A DNA stretch of 64,000 nt from Sediminicola sp. YIK13 (GTDB taxonomy: Bacteria > Bacteroidota > Bacteroidia > Flavobacteriales > Flavobacteriaceae), in NCBI RefSeq assembly GCF_001430825.1, contig NZ_CP010535.1, positions 1,592,501-1,656,500 of the forward strand, written 5' to 3'. Both the position numbers and the translations under genes were made by a program. The notes beneath the pieces were generated by a model, which worked only from the letters and a program-made list of their open reading frames with translations, ran no database searches and was not told the origin of the DNA. Shown piece after piece: positions 16,427 through 25,917 of this stretch (the first letter of the stretch is position 1; every line of letters starts with the position of its first letter).

Positions 16427-16801
16427 ATGACCAATAACGACATCTTTAAGAAACTTAGGGTAGCCTTGATGCTACGTGATGATGAAATAGTTGAAATCTT
16501 GAAGTTGGTAGATTTTCAAATATCCAAAAGTGAAATAGGCGCCCTTTTCAGAAAGGAAGACCACCCAAAATATGTGGAATGCGGTGATCAAATATTACGT
16601 AATTTTTTAAATGGGCTAGTGATACACCTTAGGGGTACAAAAGAAAATCCTAAAATCCCCAAAGAAGTGCTTTACGGTGCTAAAAAAACAGAATCCCAGC
16701 CTGAGAAACCTACTGCTAAGCCTGCCTATAAAACAAGACCGAAGAAGGAGAACATACCTGATATCAGCTATGTAAAGTATAAAAACAAAAAAAAGTCCTG
16801 A
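16427..16801 (+). CDS. DUF1456 family protein (YehS-like)
   Basis: A 124-residue protein with two short repeats of the DUF1456 type: NDIFKKLRVALMLRDDEIVEIL and a second copy ending GDQILRNFLNGLVIHLRG. The basic, Pro- and Lys-rich tail (residues 85-124) is unlike the ordered N-terminal part and could bind nucleic acid. Escherichia coli YehS is the reference homologue; its role is unknown to me. The last codons and the stop are part of the terminator stem, so the mRNA ends at the coding region. Confidence 0.85.
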   Translation: MTNNDIFKKLRVALMLRDDEIVEILKLVDFQISKSEIGALFRKEDHPKYVECGDQILRNFLNGLVIHLRGTKENPKIPKEVLYGAKKTESQPEKPTAKPAYKTRPKKENIPDISYVKYKNKKKS

Positions 16802-16822
16802 AGTGTTTCAGGACTTTTTTTT
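16791..16822 (+). terminator. Terminator containing the DUF1456 stop codon
   Basis: AAAAGTCCTGAA, GTG loop, TTTCAGGACTTTT plus more T. The TGA stop at 16799-16801 lies in the left arm. It also serves the convergent gene ending at 16833. Confidence 0.8.
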
Positions 16823-16832
16823 TCAGCTAATT

Positions 16833-17183
16833 CTACTGACGAATCCTTACTTGCACGGCAAAAATTTTACCTTCCTCGTAACCAGTCAGACTTATTTTCT
16901 GATAGTTTAATCTGCTCTTTACGAAAGCTTCTAAGCGTTCGTCTTCTGTCGCAACGGACAACACTACAATTTCACCTTCCTTGTTCAAGGTAAAACGCAC
17001 CTGGGCCAGTAGATCGTACCCCTGGTGTATGAAAGAATTTTCGGTTAACATCTCCCCTATTTGGAGCGTCAATTTTTTTTCGGGATCTACATGTATACTG
17101 GATACCGAACTAGGTTGATTGGCAAAAACATTTCCGAATGACAATAGCATTGCAGCTACCAATAGTAAACTGATTTTTTTCAT
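16833..17183 (-). CDS. Small secreted protein with TonB-C-like fold
   Basis: A 116-residue exported protein. Residues 1-21 form a signal peptide (MKKISLLLVAAMLLSFGNVFA) and the mature part contains LLAQVRFTLNKEGEIVVLSV and a final KIFAVQVRIRQ, an arrangement like the beta-hairpin of TonB C-terminal domains, though without a TonB box-binding context or a membrane anchor. Start at ATG 17183 is set by the signal peptide. Standalone periplasmic domains of this type are common in Flavobacteriaceae and unassigned. It ends convergently with the DUF1456 gene, sharing its terminator. Confidence 0.6.
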   Translation of the reverse strand: MKKISLLLVAAMLLSFGNVFANQPSSVSSIHVDPEKKLTLQIGEMLTENSFIHQGYDLLAQVRFTLNKEGEIVVLSVATEDERLEAFVKSRLNYQKISLTGYEEGKIFAVQVRIRQ

Positions 17184-17403
17184 GACTTTTTGATTTATGA
17201 TTGATGATGATTTAAAAGAAAGACTATTCAAATTCCAAAATGTTACGCCTATCATGCCTTTTTCTTCATGAAAATTTAAAAGAGGTTATCAATTTGAATG
17301 TGTTTCACCTATAGCCCAATCAAAAAAAATGAAGGTAATTAACCAAAATAATCCAGATCATTTTATAAAAAAAATGTTGATTTTCGATGTATAGGGAACA
17401 AAA

Positions 17404-17434
17404 AAAAGGGCCATGTTTTTCAACATGGCCCTTT
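17404..17434 (-). terminator. Terminator after sucC
   Basis: AAAGGGCCATG, nine-base loop, CATGGCCCTTT, with a run of T on the minus strand beyond it. It begins 22 bp past the sucC stop. Confidence 0.85.
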
Positions 17435-17456
17435 ACACTATATTTTAAAAGGAAAT

Positions 17457-18650
17457 TTAAGCCAAAACAGCTTTTACCTTATCTGCAGCCTCTTGGAACT
17501 GAACCGCTGAATGAACAGCCAAGCCTGAGTTGTCTATGATTTCTTTGGCCAATTCTGCATTGGTCCCTTGTAAACGAACGATGATAGGCACCTTTATGGC
17601 ATCTCCCATGTTTTTGTAAGCATCTACAACACCTTGTGCAACCCTGTCACATCTTACGATTCCTCCGAAGATATTGATCAGAATAGCCTTTACATTGTCG
17701 TCCTTTAAGATGATACGGAAAGCCTCTTCTACACGTTTGGCATCTGCAGTACCTCCTACGTCCAAGAAGTTGGCAGGCTCACCACCGGCCATTTTAATTA
17801 AATCCATGGTAGCCATTGCCAAGCCGGCCCCGTTTACCATACATCCAACATTACCATCAAGGTCAACATAATTGAGGCCTACTTCCCTTGCTTCCACCTC
17901 AATGGCATTCTCTTCCCTTAGATCGCGCATCTCTGCATATTGCTTTCTTCTGTACAATGCATTATCATCAATAGACACCTTGGCATCAACAGCCATGATC
18001 TTGTCATCTGAAGTTTTAAGGACCGGGTTTATTTCAAACATATTTGAATCACTTTCCACATAAGCGTTGTACAAGGCAGTGATAAATTTTGTCATCTCTT
18101 TAAAAGCAGTTCCAGAAAGTCCTAGATTAAATGCTATTTTCCTGGCTTGAAATGGCATTAGACCAACAGCAGGATCAATTTCTTCCGTATAAATTAAGTG
18201 AGGTGTTTTTTCCGCTACCTCTTCAATATCCATTCCACCTTCGGTAGAATACATGATCATATTTCTTCCAGTACCTCTGTTCAAAAGAACGGAAACATAA
18301 AATTCAGATGTTTCACTTGCACCAGGATAATATACATCCTCTGCAACCAATACCTGGTGTACCTTTTTACCTTCTGCTGAAGTTTGAGGTGTAACAAGGT
18401 TCATCCCTATAATATTTCCTGCAATCTCTTCTACTTCCCTCAAGTTCTTGGCAAGTTTTACACCGCCACCTTTACCACGTCCACCAGCATGAACCTGTGC
18501 TTTGATCACATGCCATCCTGTTCCTGTTTCCTCGGTAAGTTGTTTAGCGGCCTCAACGGCTTCGGCTGCATTATGTGCCACGATTCCTCGTTGGATACGT
18601 ACACCAAAACTTGCTAATATTTCTTTTCCTTGATATTCGTGAAGATTCAT
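17457..18650 (-). CDS. sucC: Succinate-CoA ligase (ADP-forming) subunit beta
   Basis: The beta subunit of the TCA-cycle enzyme that makes succinate and ATP from succinyl-CoA. The 397-residue product has the ATP-grasp domain (N-terminus MNLHEYQGKEIL, glycine-rich VHAGGRGKGGGVKLA) and the C-terminal CoA-ligase domain, with GCMVNGAGLAMATMD, NFLDVGGTAD and NIFGGIVRCD. Length and motifs are normal. sucD is not next to it, which is common in Bacteroidota. Bounded by its own terminator and an 81-bp gap upstream. Confidence 0.97.
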   Translation of the reverse strand: MNLHEYQGKEILASFGVRIQRGIVAHNAAEAVEAAKQLTEETGTGWHVIKAQVHAGGRGKGGGVKLAKNLREVEEIAGNIIGMNLVTPQTSAEGKKVHQVLVAEDVYYPGASETSEFYVSVLLNRGTGRNMIMYSTEGGMDIEEVAEKTPHLIYTEEIDPAVGLMPFQARKIAFNLGLSGTAFKEMTKFITALYNAYVESDSNMFEINPVLKTSDDKIMAVDAKVSIDDNALYRRKQYAEMRDLREENAIEVEAREVGLNYVDLDGNVGCMVNGAGLAMATMDLIKMAGGEPANFLDVGGTADAKRVEEAFRIILKDDNVKAILINIFGGIVRCDRVAQGVVDAYKNMGDAIKVPIIVRLQGTNAELAKEIIDNSGLAVHSAVQFQEAADKVKAVLA

Positions 18651-18731
18651 ATGTAAATGGTATCTTTTTGTTCGGAAGCAAAAATAGGAAACCCTAGGTA
18701 ATTACCCTAATGAAAAAGAAATATCGATACA

Positions 18732-19370
18732 TTAAATTTTAAAATCCTTAAAATCCAAAGGATCAAAATTTTTAAAATGGCCGTTCATCTCGATCACATC
18801 CTTCATGTGGTTTACCTGTTTCAGAACTTCAGTAGTGGCAATAAGGTGGGATCTTATATAAATTAATTGCTCACTTTGATGCACCATTTTCAACAAGTGA
18901 TATTCTTGTCTTAGGGTTAGCCCGATCTTATGGATGAGTTTGTGAATGTGCAGCTCCCCCTTATAAATATGATCAAAGGGAATATCCATTAATCGATATA
19001 AGGTTTTGGTATATTCTATTACGGCTTCTGTTTGCGACTCCAAACCGTCTTCTATATAATCTAAAAACGTAACAACTCCTCCTGCATAGAGTTTATCGTC
19101 CATTTCATTATCGAATGTTACGACCTTAAAAACCCTCTTGGCTTGACAAACAACGTCCATTTCTCCATTGGGATAGGTATGTACAATTTCTACCAACTGC
19201 ATTTCCGTACCGTATGCCACCGTATTATCAATATAAACAGGAATACCAAAGGTCAAAGCCTCTGCCATACAATCTTGGATCAATTGCTTGTACCGCTCTT
19301 CAAAAATGTGAAGGGCCACTCTTTCACCTGGAAAGAATACGGACTGAAGAGGAAACATGGGGAGCTTCAT
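18732..19370 (-). CDS. LON substrate-binding (N-terminal) domain protein
   Basis: A 212-residue stand-alone LON N-terminal domain protein: it begins MKLPMFPLQSVFFPGERVALHIFEERYKQLI, the standard strand-loop-helix start of this PUA-like fold, and has a helical second half (about 115-205). It lacks the AAA+ and protease parts of Lon. Proteins of this kind are usually annotated as peptidase S16 or LON-domain proteins; the activity is unknown. The start is family-consistent. It is divergent from lysA, with 164 bp between them. Confidence 0.85.
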   Translation of the reverse strand: MKLPMFPLQSVFFPGERVALHIFEERYKQLIQDCMAEALTFGIPVYIDNTVAYGTEMQLVEIVHTYPNGEMDVVCQAKRVFKVVTFDNEMDDKLYAGGVVTFLDYIEDGLESQTEAVIEYTKTLYRLMDIPFDHIYKGELHIHKLIHKIGLTLRQEYHLLKMVHQSEQLIYIRSHLIATTEVLKQVNHMKDVIEMNGHFKNFDPLDFKDFKI

Positions 19371-19484
19371 GATCTTTTTTTATTAAAAATAAAGGATGTT
19401 AGCTTTGAAGACAACAAATCCAGCATTTTTAAATTGTTGTATTTATAACAATTTGTTGCATTATTCAATAAGTTGTCATATTTC

Positions 19485-19515
19485 TTGTCAACATCCTAGA
19501 AGAAGATTAGCTTTG
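19485..19515 (+). promoter_or_regulatory. Promoter of lysA (TTG-N20-TAGCTTTG)
   Basis: A -33 TTG at 19485-19487 and a -7 TAGCTTTG at 19508-19515 are 20 bases apart, within the usual range. A second TAGCTTTG at 19398-19405 could start a longer transcript. Confidence 0.6.
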
Positions 19516-19534
19516 TTCAAAATTTTATTAGGCT

Positions 19535-20776
19535 ATGAAGCACTCCGATTTATTAGATATTGCCAAAACATTTGGAGATCCCGTATATGTGTATGATTCA
19601 GAAAAGATCATATCCCAGTTCAATAGACTAACAAAGGCCTTTAAGGGTGTTAAGCATTTACAGCTTAACTATGCCGCTAAAGCCTTGTCCAACGTTACCA
19701 TTCTGAGGTTAATGAATAGTCTGGGCAGTGGTCTGGACACCGTTTCCATACAAGAAGTAAAACTTGGGTTATTGGCGGGCTTTAAACCGGAGTCGATCAT
19801 TTACACCCCCAATGGTGTTTCCTTGGAAGAAATAGAGGAAGTAGCAGCCTTGGGTGCGCGGATTAATATTGACAACCTCTCTATCTTAGAACAGTTTGGA
19901 AGCAAACACCCTGATATTCCAGTATGTATCAGAATCAATCCCCATGTAATGGCAGGAGGCAATTCCAACATATCTGTGGGACATATCGATTCCAAATTTG
20001 GAATCAGTATTCATCAAATCCCTCATTTGCTTAGAATTGTTGATCTCACCAAAATGAACATCAACGGAATACACATGCATACGGGGAGTGATATTTTGGA
20101 TATCGATGTTTTTCTTTATGCTTCAGAAATACTTTTTGATACGGCCAAAAACTTCAAGGATCTCGATTTTATAGATTTCGGAAGTGGATTTAAAGTACCA
20201 TACAAGGAAGGTGATATTGAGACCAATATAGAAGAACTGGGTCAAAAATTAACTGAAAAGTTCAATGATTTCTGCAAGGAATACGGGAAGGAACTGACCC
20301 TGGCTTTTGAACCTGGTAAATTTTTGGTGAGTGAAGCCGGTTATTTCTTAGCGAAGGTAAATGTGGTGAAACAAACCACTTCTACGGTATTCGCTAGTAT
20401 TGATTCAGGATTCAACCACTTGATACGACCCATGTTATATGGCGCAACCCATACCATTTTGAACATTTCCAATCCAAAAGGGCGGGAACGCTACTATTCT
20501 GTAGTGGGCTACATCTGTGAAACGGACACCTTTGCGAGTAATCGTAGGATCAATGAAATATCCGAAGGGGATATCCTTTGCTTTAAAAATGCAGGGGCCT
20601 ATTGCTATACCATGGCAAGTAACTACAATTCTAGATTTAGGCCGGCCGAAGTATTATGGCACGATGGAAAGGCCGTATTAATTAGGGAACGCGAGACTTT
20701 TGACGACCTGATCAGAAACCAAGTAGATGCCAAAGACATCTTCACAACTAAAAAGGAAAAGGCTGCAGTAAAATAA
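19535..20776 (+). CDS. lysA: Diaminopimelate decarboxylase
   Basis: PLP enzyme that decarboxylates meso-diaminopimelate to lysine. The 413-residue protein shows the barrel with the PLP lysine in LQLNYAAKAL (K47 region), the glycine-rich SVGHIDSKFGIS, HMHTGSDI, the phosphate-binding FGSGFKVPY, EPGKFLVSEAG and a C-terminal beta domain with CETDTFASNR and NAGAYCYTMASNYN, where the subunit-completing Cys-Glu and Tyr lie. The CESD motif is read as CETD here. A tidy promoter lies just upstream. It complements dapD in the same window. Confidence 0.94.
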   Translation: MKHSDLLDIAKTFGDPVYVYDSEKIISQFNRLTKAFKGVKHLQLNYAAKALSNVTILRLMNSLGSGLDTVSIQEVKLGLLAGFKPESIIYTPNGVSLEEIEEVAALGARINIDNLSILEQFGSKHPDIPVCIRINPHVMAGGNSNISVGHIDSKFGISIHQIPHLLRIVDLTKMNINGIHMHTGSDILDIDVFLYASEILFDTAKNFKDLDFIDFGSGFKVPYKEGDIETNIEELGQKLTEKFNDFCKEYGKELTLAFEPGKFLVSEAGYFLAKVNVVKQTTSTVFASIDSGFNHLIRPMLYGATHTILNISNPKGRERYYSVVGYICETDTFASNRRINEISEGDILCFKNAGAYCYTMASNYNSRFRPAEVLWHDGKAVLIRERETFDDLIRNQVDAKDIFTTKKEKAAVK

Positions 20777-20837
20777 ACATTCGTAATTTACGTTAGTTTT
20801 GGTATACTTATTGGACTAAAATCTAAAAATAAATCGG

Positions 20838-21371
20838 ATGATCTTACATAAATTCTTTAATGCAAAATTCATGCTAGTCATTGCTATAGCATTGTTTTCA
20901 TTTGCTGTATCTGCACAGGAAGTGGAATGGATTTCATGGGAAACAGCGGTAAAGAAGTCTCAAACCGATAAAAAACCTAAGAAAATCTTTATAGATGTCT
21001 ATACCGATTGGTGTGGATGGTGCAAAAAGATGGACAAGGATACCTTTCAGAATCCTGAGGTTGCGTCCTATATGGCGAAGACCTTTTATATGGTAAAAAT
21101 GGACGGTGAGGGAAAAGATCCCATCGAATTTAAAGGCAAAACCTATAAGTTTGTACCACAGGGAAGAAACGGATACCATGAATTTGCAGCCGCTTTAATG
21201 CAGGGCAAACTAAGTTATCCCACTACCATATTTTTGGATGAACAATTAAATATGTTATCACCAGTTCCAGGATACCAAAAACCGGGACCCTTTTTAAACA
21301 TCGCCCAATATTTTGGGGATAATATTTATAAGGAAAAAGACTGGAAGACCTATACGGGTCAGAGCAAATAA
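20838..21371 (+). CDS. Secreted thioredoxin-fold protein (CGWC)
   Basis: A 177-residue protein with an N-terminal signal peptide (MLVIAIALFSFAVSAQ at about residues 12-27) and one thioredoxin domain of the thioredoxin_7/DUF255-like type. The redox motif is DWCGWCKKMD (C59, C62), followed by TFQNPEVASYMAKTFYMVKMD. The conserved cis-Pro is in LSYPTTIFLDE. Likely a periplasmic reductase or oxidoreductase; its partners are unknown. It lies 62 bp after lysA and ends at a strong terminator shared with convergent guaB. Confidence 0.87.
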   Translation: MILHKFFNAKFMLVIAIALFSFAVSAQEVEWISWETAVKKSQTDKKPKKIFIDVYTDWCGWCKKMDKDTFQNPEVASYMAKTFYMVKMDGEGKDPIEFKGKTYKFVPQGRNGYHEFAAALMQGKLSYPTTIFLDEQLNMLSPVPGYQKPGPFLNIAQYFGDNIYKEKDWKTYTGQSK

Positions 21372-21383
21372 TACATTGACAAT

Positions 21384-21427
21384 AAAAAAAGAAAGCCCAA
21401 GACAATTGTCTTGGGCTTTCTTTTTTT
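21384..21427. terminator. Bidirectional terminator between the thioredoxin gene and guaB
   Basis: GAAAGCCCAAGACAA and its perfect complement TTGTCTTGGGCTTTC, flanked by A and T runs on both sides. It can end both convergent transcripts. Confidence 0.9.
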
Positions 21428-21443
21428 ATAAAGGATCTTAACG

Positions 21444-22916
21444 TTATCTACTATAATTAGGGGATTCCTTGGTAATCGTCACATCATGCGGGTGACTTTC
21501 GTTAATACCACTGGCGGTAATTTTCACGAACCTACCATTTTCCTTCAATGTGGCTATATCCTTTGCACCACAATACCCCATTCCTGCACGCAAGCCACCT
21601 ATGAACTGATGGATACTCTCAAACAAATCACCTTTGTAAGGTACGCGGCCCACAATGCCTTCTGGAACCAATTTTTTAATATCGTCCTCTACGTCTTGGA
21701 AATACCTATCCTTACTTCCTTGTTTCATGGCCTCCACAGAACCCATACCTCGGTAGGATTTAAATTTTCTTCCTTCGTAGATAATCGTTTCGCCTGGTGA
21801 TTCTTTTGTTCCTGCCAATAAGGATCCAAGCATAACACAATCCGCACCCGCGGCAATGGCCTTGGGAATATCTCCCGTATACCTAATTCCACCATCGGCA
21901 ATAACTGGAACTCCGCTGCCTTTTATAGCGGCTGCAACCTCTAAGACTGCTGAAAACTGTGGAAAACCTACACCGGCTACAACCCTTGTGGTACAAATTG
22001 AACCAGGGCCTATTCCTACTTTAACTGCATCGGCACCGGCTTCTACCAAATATTTGGCAGCCTCCCCGGTTGCAATGTTCCCAACTATAACATCCAGATC
22101 TGGAAATCTCTTCTTTACTTCTTTTAAAACGCGAACAACACCCTGGGTATGTCCGTGTGCGGTATCAATAATAACAGCATCCACTCCAGCATTGACCAAA
22201 GCTTCAGCTCTTTCTACAGCATCAGCAGTTACTCCAAGTGCAGCGGCAACCCTTAGTCGGCCGTATTGATCTTTATTCGCAATTGGTTTTTGTGTGAGTT
22301 TGGTTATATCCCTGAAAGTAATCAACCCTACTAGTTTGTAATCATCATTGACTACTGGTAATTTTTCAATTTTATGTTGTTGAAGGATATCCTCGGCCTG
22401 GGCCAAACTTGTTCCCTCAGCCACTGTAACCAAATTTTCAGAGGTCATTACCTCTGAGATGGGTCTGTCATTATTCTTCTCAAATCGAAGATCCCTATTG
22501 GTCACAATTCCCAATAGTTTTCCTTCATCATCAATAATAGGAATTCCGCCAATACTATATTCTTTCATGCTTGCCTTGGCATCACGAACAACAGAATTTA
22601 AGGGCAGGGTTACAGGATCTATGATCATCCCACTTTCGGCACGCTTCACCTTTCTCACCTTCATGGCCTGCTTCTCAATACTCATATTCTTATGCAACAC
22701 ACCTATACCTCCTTCTTGAGCCATTGCGATGGCCATCTTGGATTCTGTCACAGTATCCATAGCAGCAGAGACTATGGGCACATTTATGGTAATATTTCTA
22801 GTAAATTTTGTTTGAATGTTTACTTCCCTTGGAAGAACTTCAGAATATGCTGGGACGAGCAGTACGTCATCATAGGTTAAACCTTCACCAACAATTTTGT
22901 CAAGATGAGCTTGCAT
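21444..22916 (-). CDS. guaB: Inosine-5'-monophosphate dehydrogenase
   Basis: NAD-dependent oxidation of IMP to XMP, the committed step of GMP synthesis. The 490-residue protein has the split TIM barrel, a CBS-pair insert (about 95-215, with IGGIPIID and EKLPVVND), the catalytic loop [13 protein letters not shown] (Cys near residue 305), [10 protein letters not shown] and the flap YRGMGS. ATG at 22916 ([18 protein letters not shown]) matches family starts; the frame is open a few codons more. A CAAATGTA (TACATTTG, minus strand) at 22941-22948 is the likely -7 element. Confidence 0.97.
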   Translation of the reverse strand: MQAHLDKIVGEGLTYDDVLLVPAYSEVLPREVNIQTKFTRNITINVPIVSAAMDTVTESKMAIAMAQEGGIGVLHKNMSIEKQAMKVRKVKRAESGMIIDPVTLPLNSVVRDAKASMKEYSIGGIPIIDDEGKLLGIVTNRDLRFEKNNDRPISEVMTSENLVTVAEGTSLAQAEDILQQHKIEKLPVVNDDYKLVGLITFRDITKLTQKPIANKDQYGRLRVAAALGVTADAVERAEALVNAGVDAVIIDTAHGHTQGVVRVLKEVKKRFPDLDVIVGNIATGEAAKYLVEAGADAVKVGIGPGSICTTRVVAGVGFPQFSAVLEVAAAIKGSGVPVIADGGIRYTGDIPKAIAAGADCVMLGSLLAGTKESPGETIIYEGRKFKSYRGMGSVEAMKQGSKDRYFQDVEDDIKKLVPEGIVGRVPYKGDLFESIHQFIGGLRAGMGYCGAKDIATLKENGRFVKITASGINESHPHDVTITKESPNYSR

Positions 22917-22940
22917 AGCAACTATATATATAATTGCGTG

Positions 22941-22948
22941 CAAATGTA
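22941..22948 (-). promoter_or_regulatory. -7 element of guaB
   Basis: TACATTTG on the minus strand, 24 bases before the ATG at 22916. No clear -33 TTG at the usual distance. Confidence 0.45.
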
Positions 22949-22967
22949 GTGAATTTTATTGGTTATG

Positions 22968-23435
22968 CTATTGAATATCATCTCCAACCGCATAATTTTC
23001 ACGTGCTTTTTTTGCCCAATTCAACAAAGCTTCTTTTTCCTCTTGGGTCATTTTCCCATGGACAAGCGCATATCCATTTTCCGGCATTTCTCCTTCTTCA
23101 ACCTCTTCGATAAGCTCTTCCAATTTGTGATCCTTTTTTTTCAAGGAATAGGAGTCCCATTTTGAAACATTAAAATGTTCGTTCCCTTCTTCTACATGAT
23201 CAGCGATCACAAAGGAAACTGGTGCTATTTCAGCATACCAGGGATATTCCGTTCTATTGCTATGGCAATCGTAACAATTATTCTCTAAAATGGTCTTAAT
23301 TTCTGGAGTTGGTTTTGTCTCTGTTTCAAATGAAACAACGTCCCGATACTCTGCACTATTTTTTTCCGGTCGATAAAATTGAATCAGCAAAAAGGCAACC
23401 AAAAGTACTAACAAGATTTTTTTAAGAATTTTCAT
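22968..23435 (-). CDS. Haem-binding domain protein (CxxCH), membrane-anchored
   Basis: A 155-residue protein: an N-terminal membrane anchor or signal (ILLVLLVAFLLIQF, about residues 7-20) followed by a Haem_bd-type domain. The covalent haem motif CYDCH (C54, C57, H58) is set in the family context NCYDCHSNRTEYPWYAEIAPVS. A distal methionine candidate is in EGEMPENGYALVH. It is the last gene of the minus-strand iron/haem unit, 10 bp after the TonB receptor. Likely a periplasmic c-type cytochrome domain that handles haem or electrons; the exact role is unknown. Confidence 0.85.
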   Translation of the reverse strand: MKILKKILLVLLVAFLLIQFYRPEKNSAEYRDVVSFETETKPTPEIKTILENNCYDCHSNRTEYPWYAEIAPVSFVIADHVEEGNEHFNVSKWDSYSLKKKDHKLEELIEEVEEGEMPENGYALVHGKMTQEEKEALLNWAKKARENYAVGDDIQ

Positions 23436-23445
23436 AAGTATAGAA

Positions 23446-25917
23446 TTATAAGGTTAATTGTAGGGTCATATATGCCGTTCTGGGCTCTGCCGGAAGTATC
23501 CCCGGACCAGGATAACCCGTTGCCCTTCTGGTAAAGTACGAATTGTTCAAAACATTGTTTACACCAGCCTCCAATCGCCATTTCTTTAAAGTGTAGGACA
23601 ATGAAATATCCATTATGTCATAGGCAGGAATTGCTCCTTCAATTCCCCTTTGGTTATCATTGACGTCCTGCGGTGCATTTGTGGCATCAGTAAATTGTTG
23701 TGACAGATAAGTATACTGAAAACTACCCAGTAGATTTCCATATCCAAAACGAAGTCCTGTCTTAAGGTTTACCTTGGGGATAAATTCTACTTGATTCCCC
23801 TCCACATTGTTTTCTTCAGAGGAAATATATTCGGATGCTGTCAATGCGAGATTTAAGAAGTAATTTAATCTGATCTTGGTTAAACTGGGCATGAAGGTTT
23901 CCTTGATGCTCCAGTCTGCAAAACCTTCAAAACCGTACATCAAAGCGGTACCAATGTTTCCCCTAAAGCGGACAATACGTCCAGTCTCTACCTCTTCACC
24001 TTGTTCATTGGTACGGGTTTCATTTTTCAAAACCTCTCCCAACCTATTGTCGTACAACAATGTAAAAGCCCCCAAATCATAGGACAACTTATCTTGTAAA
24101 CGACCTCGAAATCCAATATCTGCCGTAAATCCCTTTTCATCACTAATATTTTCATCTACTTGGAAGGACGGATTTACGACTCGAATATCACTAAATGTAA
24201 CTGAACGGTAATTCTGGGAAATATTACCATAAAACTCCCCAGAAGAACTCAACTTATATGAAGCTCCCAATCCCATCAATAGAAAAGTTCTATCAAAAGT
24301 ACGATTGTCAGCTATTTCCTCATTTAGTAGGGGGTTTCCAGCCAAATCCAACACTACGTTCTTATAACTCCCAACGCTTTCCGTTTTAATATGCTCTAAA
24401 CGAAATCCAGGTGTCACATTAAAATTTTCACTCAGGTTAAAGACATTCTCCCCAAAAAAGGCTAGGTTAAAATTTGGGAAATCAAAGGAGGACTGTCTTT
24501 CATAATTGGGGTAGGTATCATCGGCAAAGGTAAAATCGGCATTAGAAGCATTGCTGCCTGGACCCTGTCGTTGATCGTTGTTGGTTTTATATATTTTGGA
24601 TCCCAACAATAAGGCCGATTCCTGATCTCCCAACTTATAGCGACTTAATACCCGCAACTCAGCTCCCAGATTCTTAAAATTATCCACTAGTAGTTCTCTT
24701 GGTTCTGAAAGGTCATCGGATTGGGAAACACGATTTGTTCTAAAACCCAAAGCCTTCCTTGAGGCATCCAAACCAAATAGATTTAAACTCATATTCGTAT
24801 TATCCGAAAAGGCGTGGTCCAATCGTAGTGAAAATAATTTCCAATCCACATCGAACCAATTCCGGGTTCTGTTGCTAAAGGTGGGGTCTTCCAAAAATTG
24901 TGCATCTGTAAGCCCTCCTGGCTGTTGGGCCAAATAATTCAGGACTGTGGTCTCGAAGGTTATTTTTGTCCGGTCAGTAAATTGATACCCTAGATGTGCG
25001 AAGTAATTACGACTACCATAACTACTATTGGGCCTAAAGCCGTTACCTTCCTTATAATTGAAATATGTATAATAACTAAACTTGCCCAAGGTACCGCTAA
25101 GACTGTTAAAACTTGTTTTTAAATCGTACGATCCCAATGTCTGCCTACTCACCCATTCTATTTTCTTGTTAGGTTCAGGTGTCTTGAACTTAAAATTGAC
25201 CAATCCTCCAAACTGCGTTCCATATTGCAATGAAGCTGCTCCCCGCACCACCTGAATTTCCTGCAGGGCTTCTGCCGGAGGTGTGTAATAACTTTCGGGG
25301 TAACCCAAAACATCTGCACTGATATCATATCCATTTTGGCGTGTATTGAAGTTGGCCGTACGATTGGGGTCCAATCCTCGACCCCCTATATTTAGTTGTA
25401 AACCAGCATCACCATTATCATATATATTGAGTCCAACTACCTGCCCATACACTTGACGGGCATTGTTTGCAGCCAAATTACCTACCAGGCCATCCAAAAG
25501 CACTACCTCGGTCTTCTTACCCGCATAGATGGCCGTGCCCTCCACTTTCTTTAATTGTTTTAACGCAAAGATCTTTTCCCGTTGCTGGGTCACCACAACT
25601 TCAGATAATTCCTCTGATAAAGATTCTAACGATATGTCCAAAGAAGTGTTCCCAGAGATCTGAACAATGCTTTCTCTTACCTTATAGCCATAAGCAAATA
25701 CAATAAGTTGATAGGAACCAGGTGAAATATTTTTAAAGACATATTTTCCATCTGAATTGGCCCTGGCAAATTTTTCCACTTCCTTTAAATAAAGTTCTGC
25801 ATCTGGAACAGTATTATTTTCTGTATTTTCTACTGTTCCCCTCAATTCAAACTGGGCTTGCGACCATTGAAAAAAGAAAACCAGGCATAATGCAATTTTA
25901 AAATCCTTTAATGTCAT
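23446..25917 (-). CDS. TonB-dependent receptor, iron/haem uptake context
   Basis: An 823-residue outer-membrane receptor. Order: signal peptide (to about residue 21), a CarboxypepD_reg-like domain (about 22-105, FELRGTVENTENNTVPDAELYL), a plug (about 125-245, with VRGAASLQYGTQFGGLVNF) and a 22-strand barrel ending in the aromatic TLQLTL. The plug and barrel resemble FecA-type siderophore receptors. It overlaps the preceding carboxylase-like gene by 20 bp and is followed at 10 bp by the haem-binding protein, so it is translationally linked to both. There is no SusD partner. The ligand is inferred to be an iron chelate or haem because of the neighbouring imelysin and the operator sites. Confidence 0.88.
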   Translation of the reverse strand: MTLKDFKIALCLVFFFQWSQAQFELRGTVENTENNTVPDAELYLKEVEKFARANSDGKYVFKNISPGSYQLIVFAYGYKVRESIVQISGNTSLDISLESLSEELSEVVVTQQREKIFALKQLKKVEGTAIYAGKKTEVVLLDGLVGNLAANNARQVYGQVVGLNIYDNGDAGLQLNIGGRGLDPNRTANFNTRQNGYDISADVLGYPESYYTPPAEALQEIQVVRGAASLQYGTQFGGLVNFKFKTPEPNKKIEWVSRQTLGSYDLKTSFNSLSGTLGKFSYYTYFNYKEGNGFRPNSSYGSRNYFAHLGYQFTDRTKITFETTVLNYLAQQPGGLTDAQFLEDPTFSNRTRNWFDVDWKLFSLRLDHAFSDNTNMSLNLFGLDASRKALGFRTNRVSQSDDLSEPRELLVDNFKNLGAELRVLSRYKLGDQESALLLGSKIYKTNNDQRQGPGSNASNADFTFADDTYPNYERQSSFDFPNFNLAFFGENVFNLSENFNVTPGFRLEHIKTESVGSYKNVVLDLAGNPLLNEEIADNRTFDRTFLLMGLGASYKLSSSGEFYGNISQNYRSVTFSDIRVVNPSFQVDENISDEKGFTADIGFRGRLQDKLSYDLGAFTLLYDNRLGEVLKNETRTNEQGEEVETGRIVRFRGNIGTALMYGFEGFADWSIKETFMPSLTKIRLNYFLNLALTASEYISSEENNVEGNQVEFIPKVNLKTGLRFGYGNLLGSFQYTYLSQQFTDATNAPQDVNDNQRGIEGAIPAYDIMDISLSYTLKKWRLEAGVNNVLNNSYFTRRATGYPGPGILPAEPRTAYMTLQLTL

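Noticed and set aside
19371-19534. Lysine riboswitch before lysA
   Set aside because: The gap is 164 bp, AT-rich, with no multi-stem core; a plain promoter explains it.
21856-22269. 137-codon open frame antisense to guaB
   Set aside because: Rich in Thr, Pro and Ala with no domain; it mirrors the codon use of the conserved guaB on the other strand.
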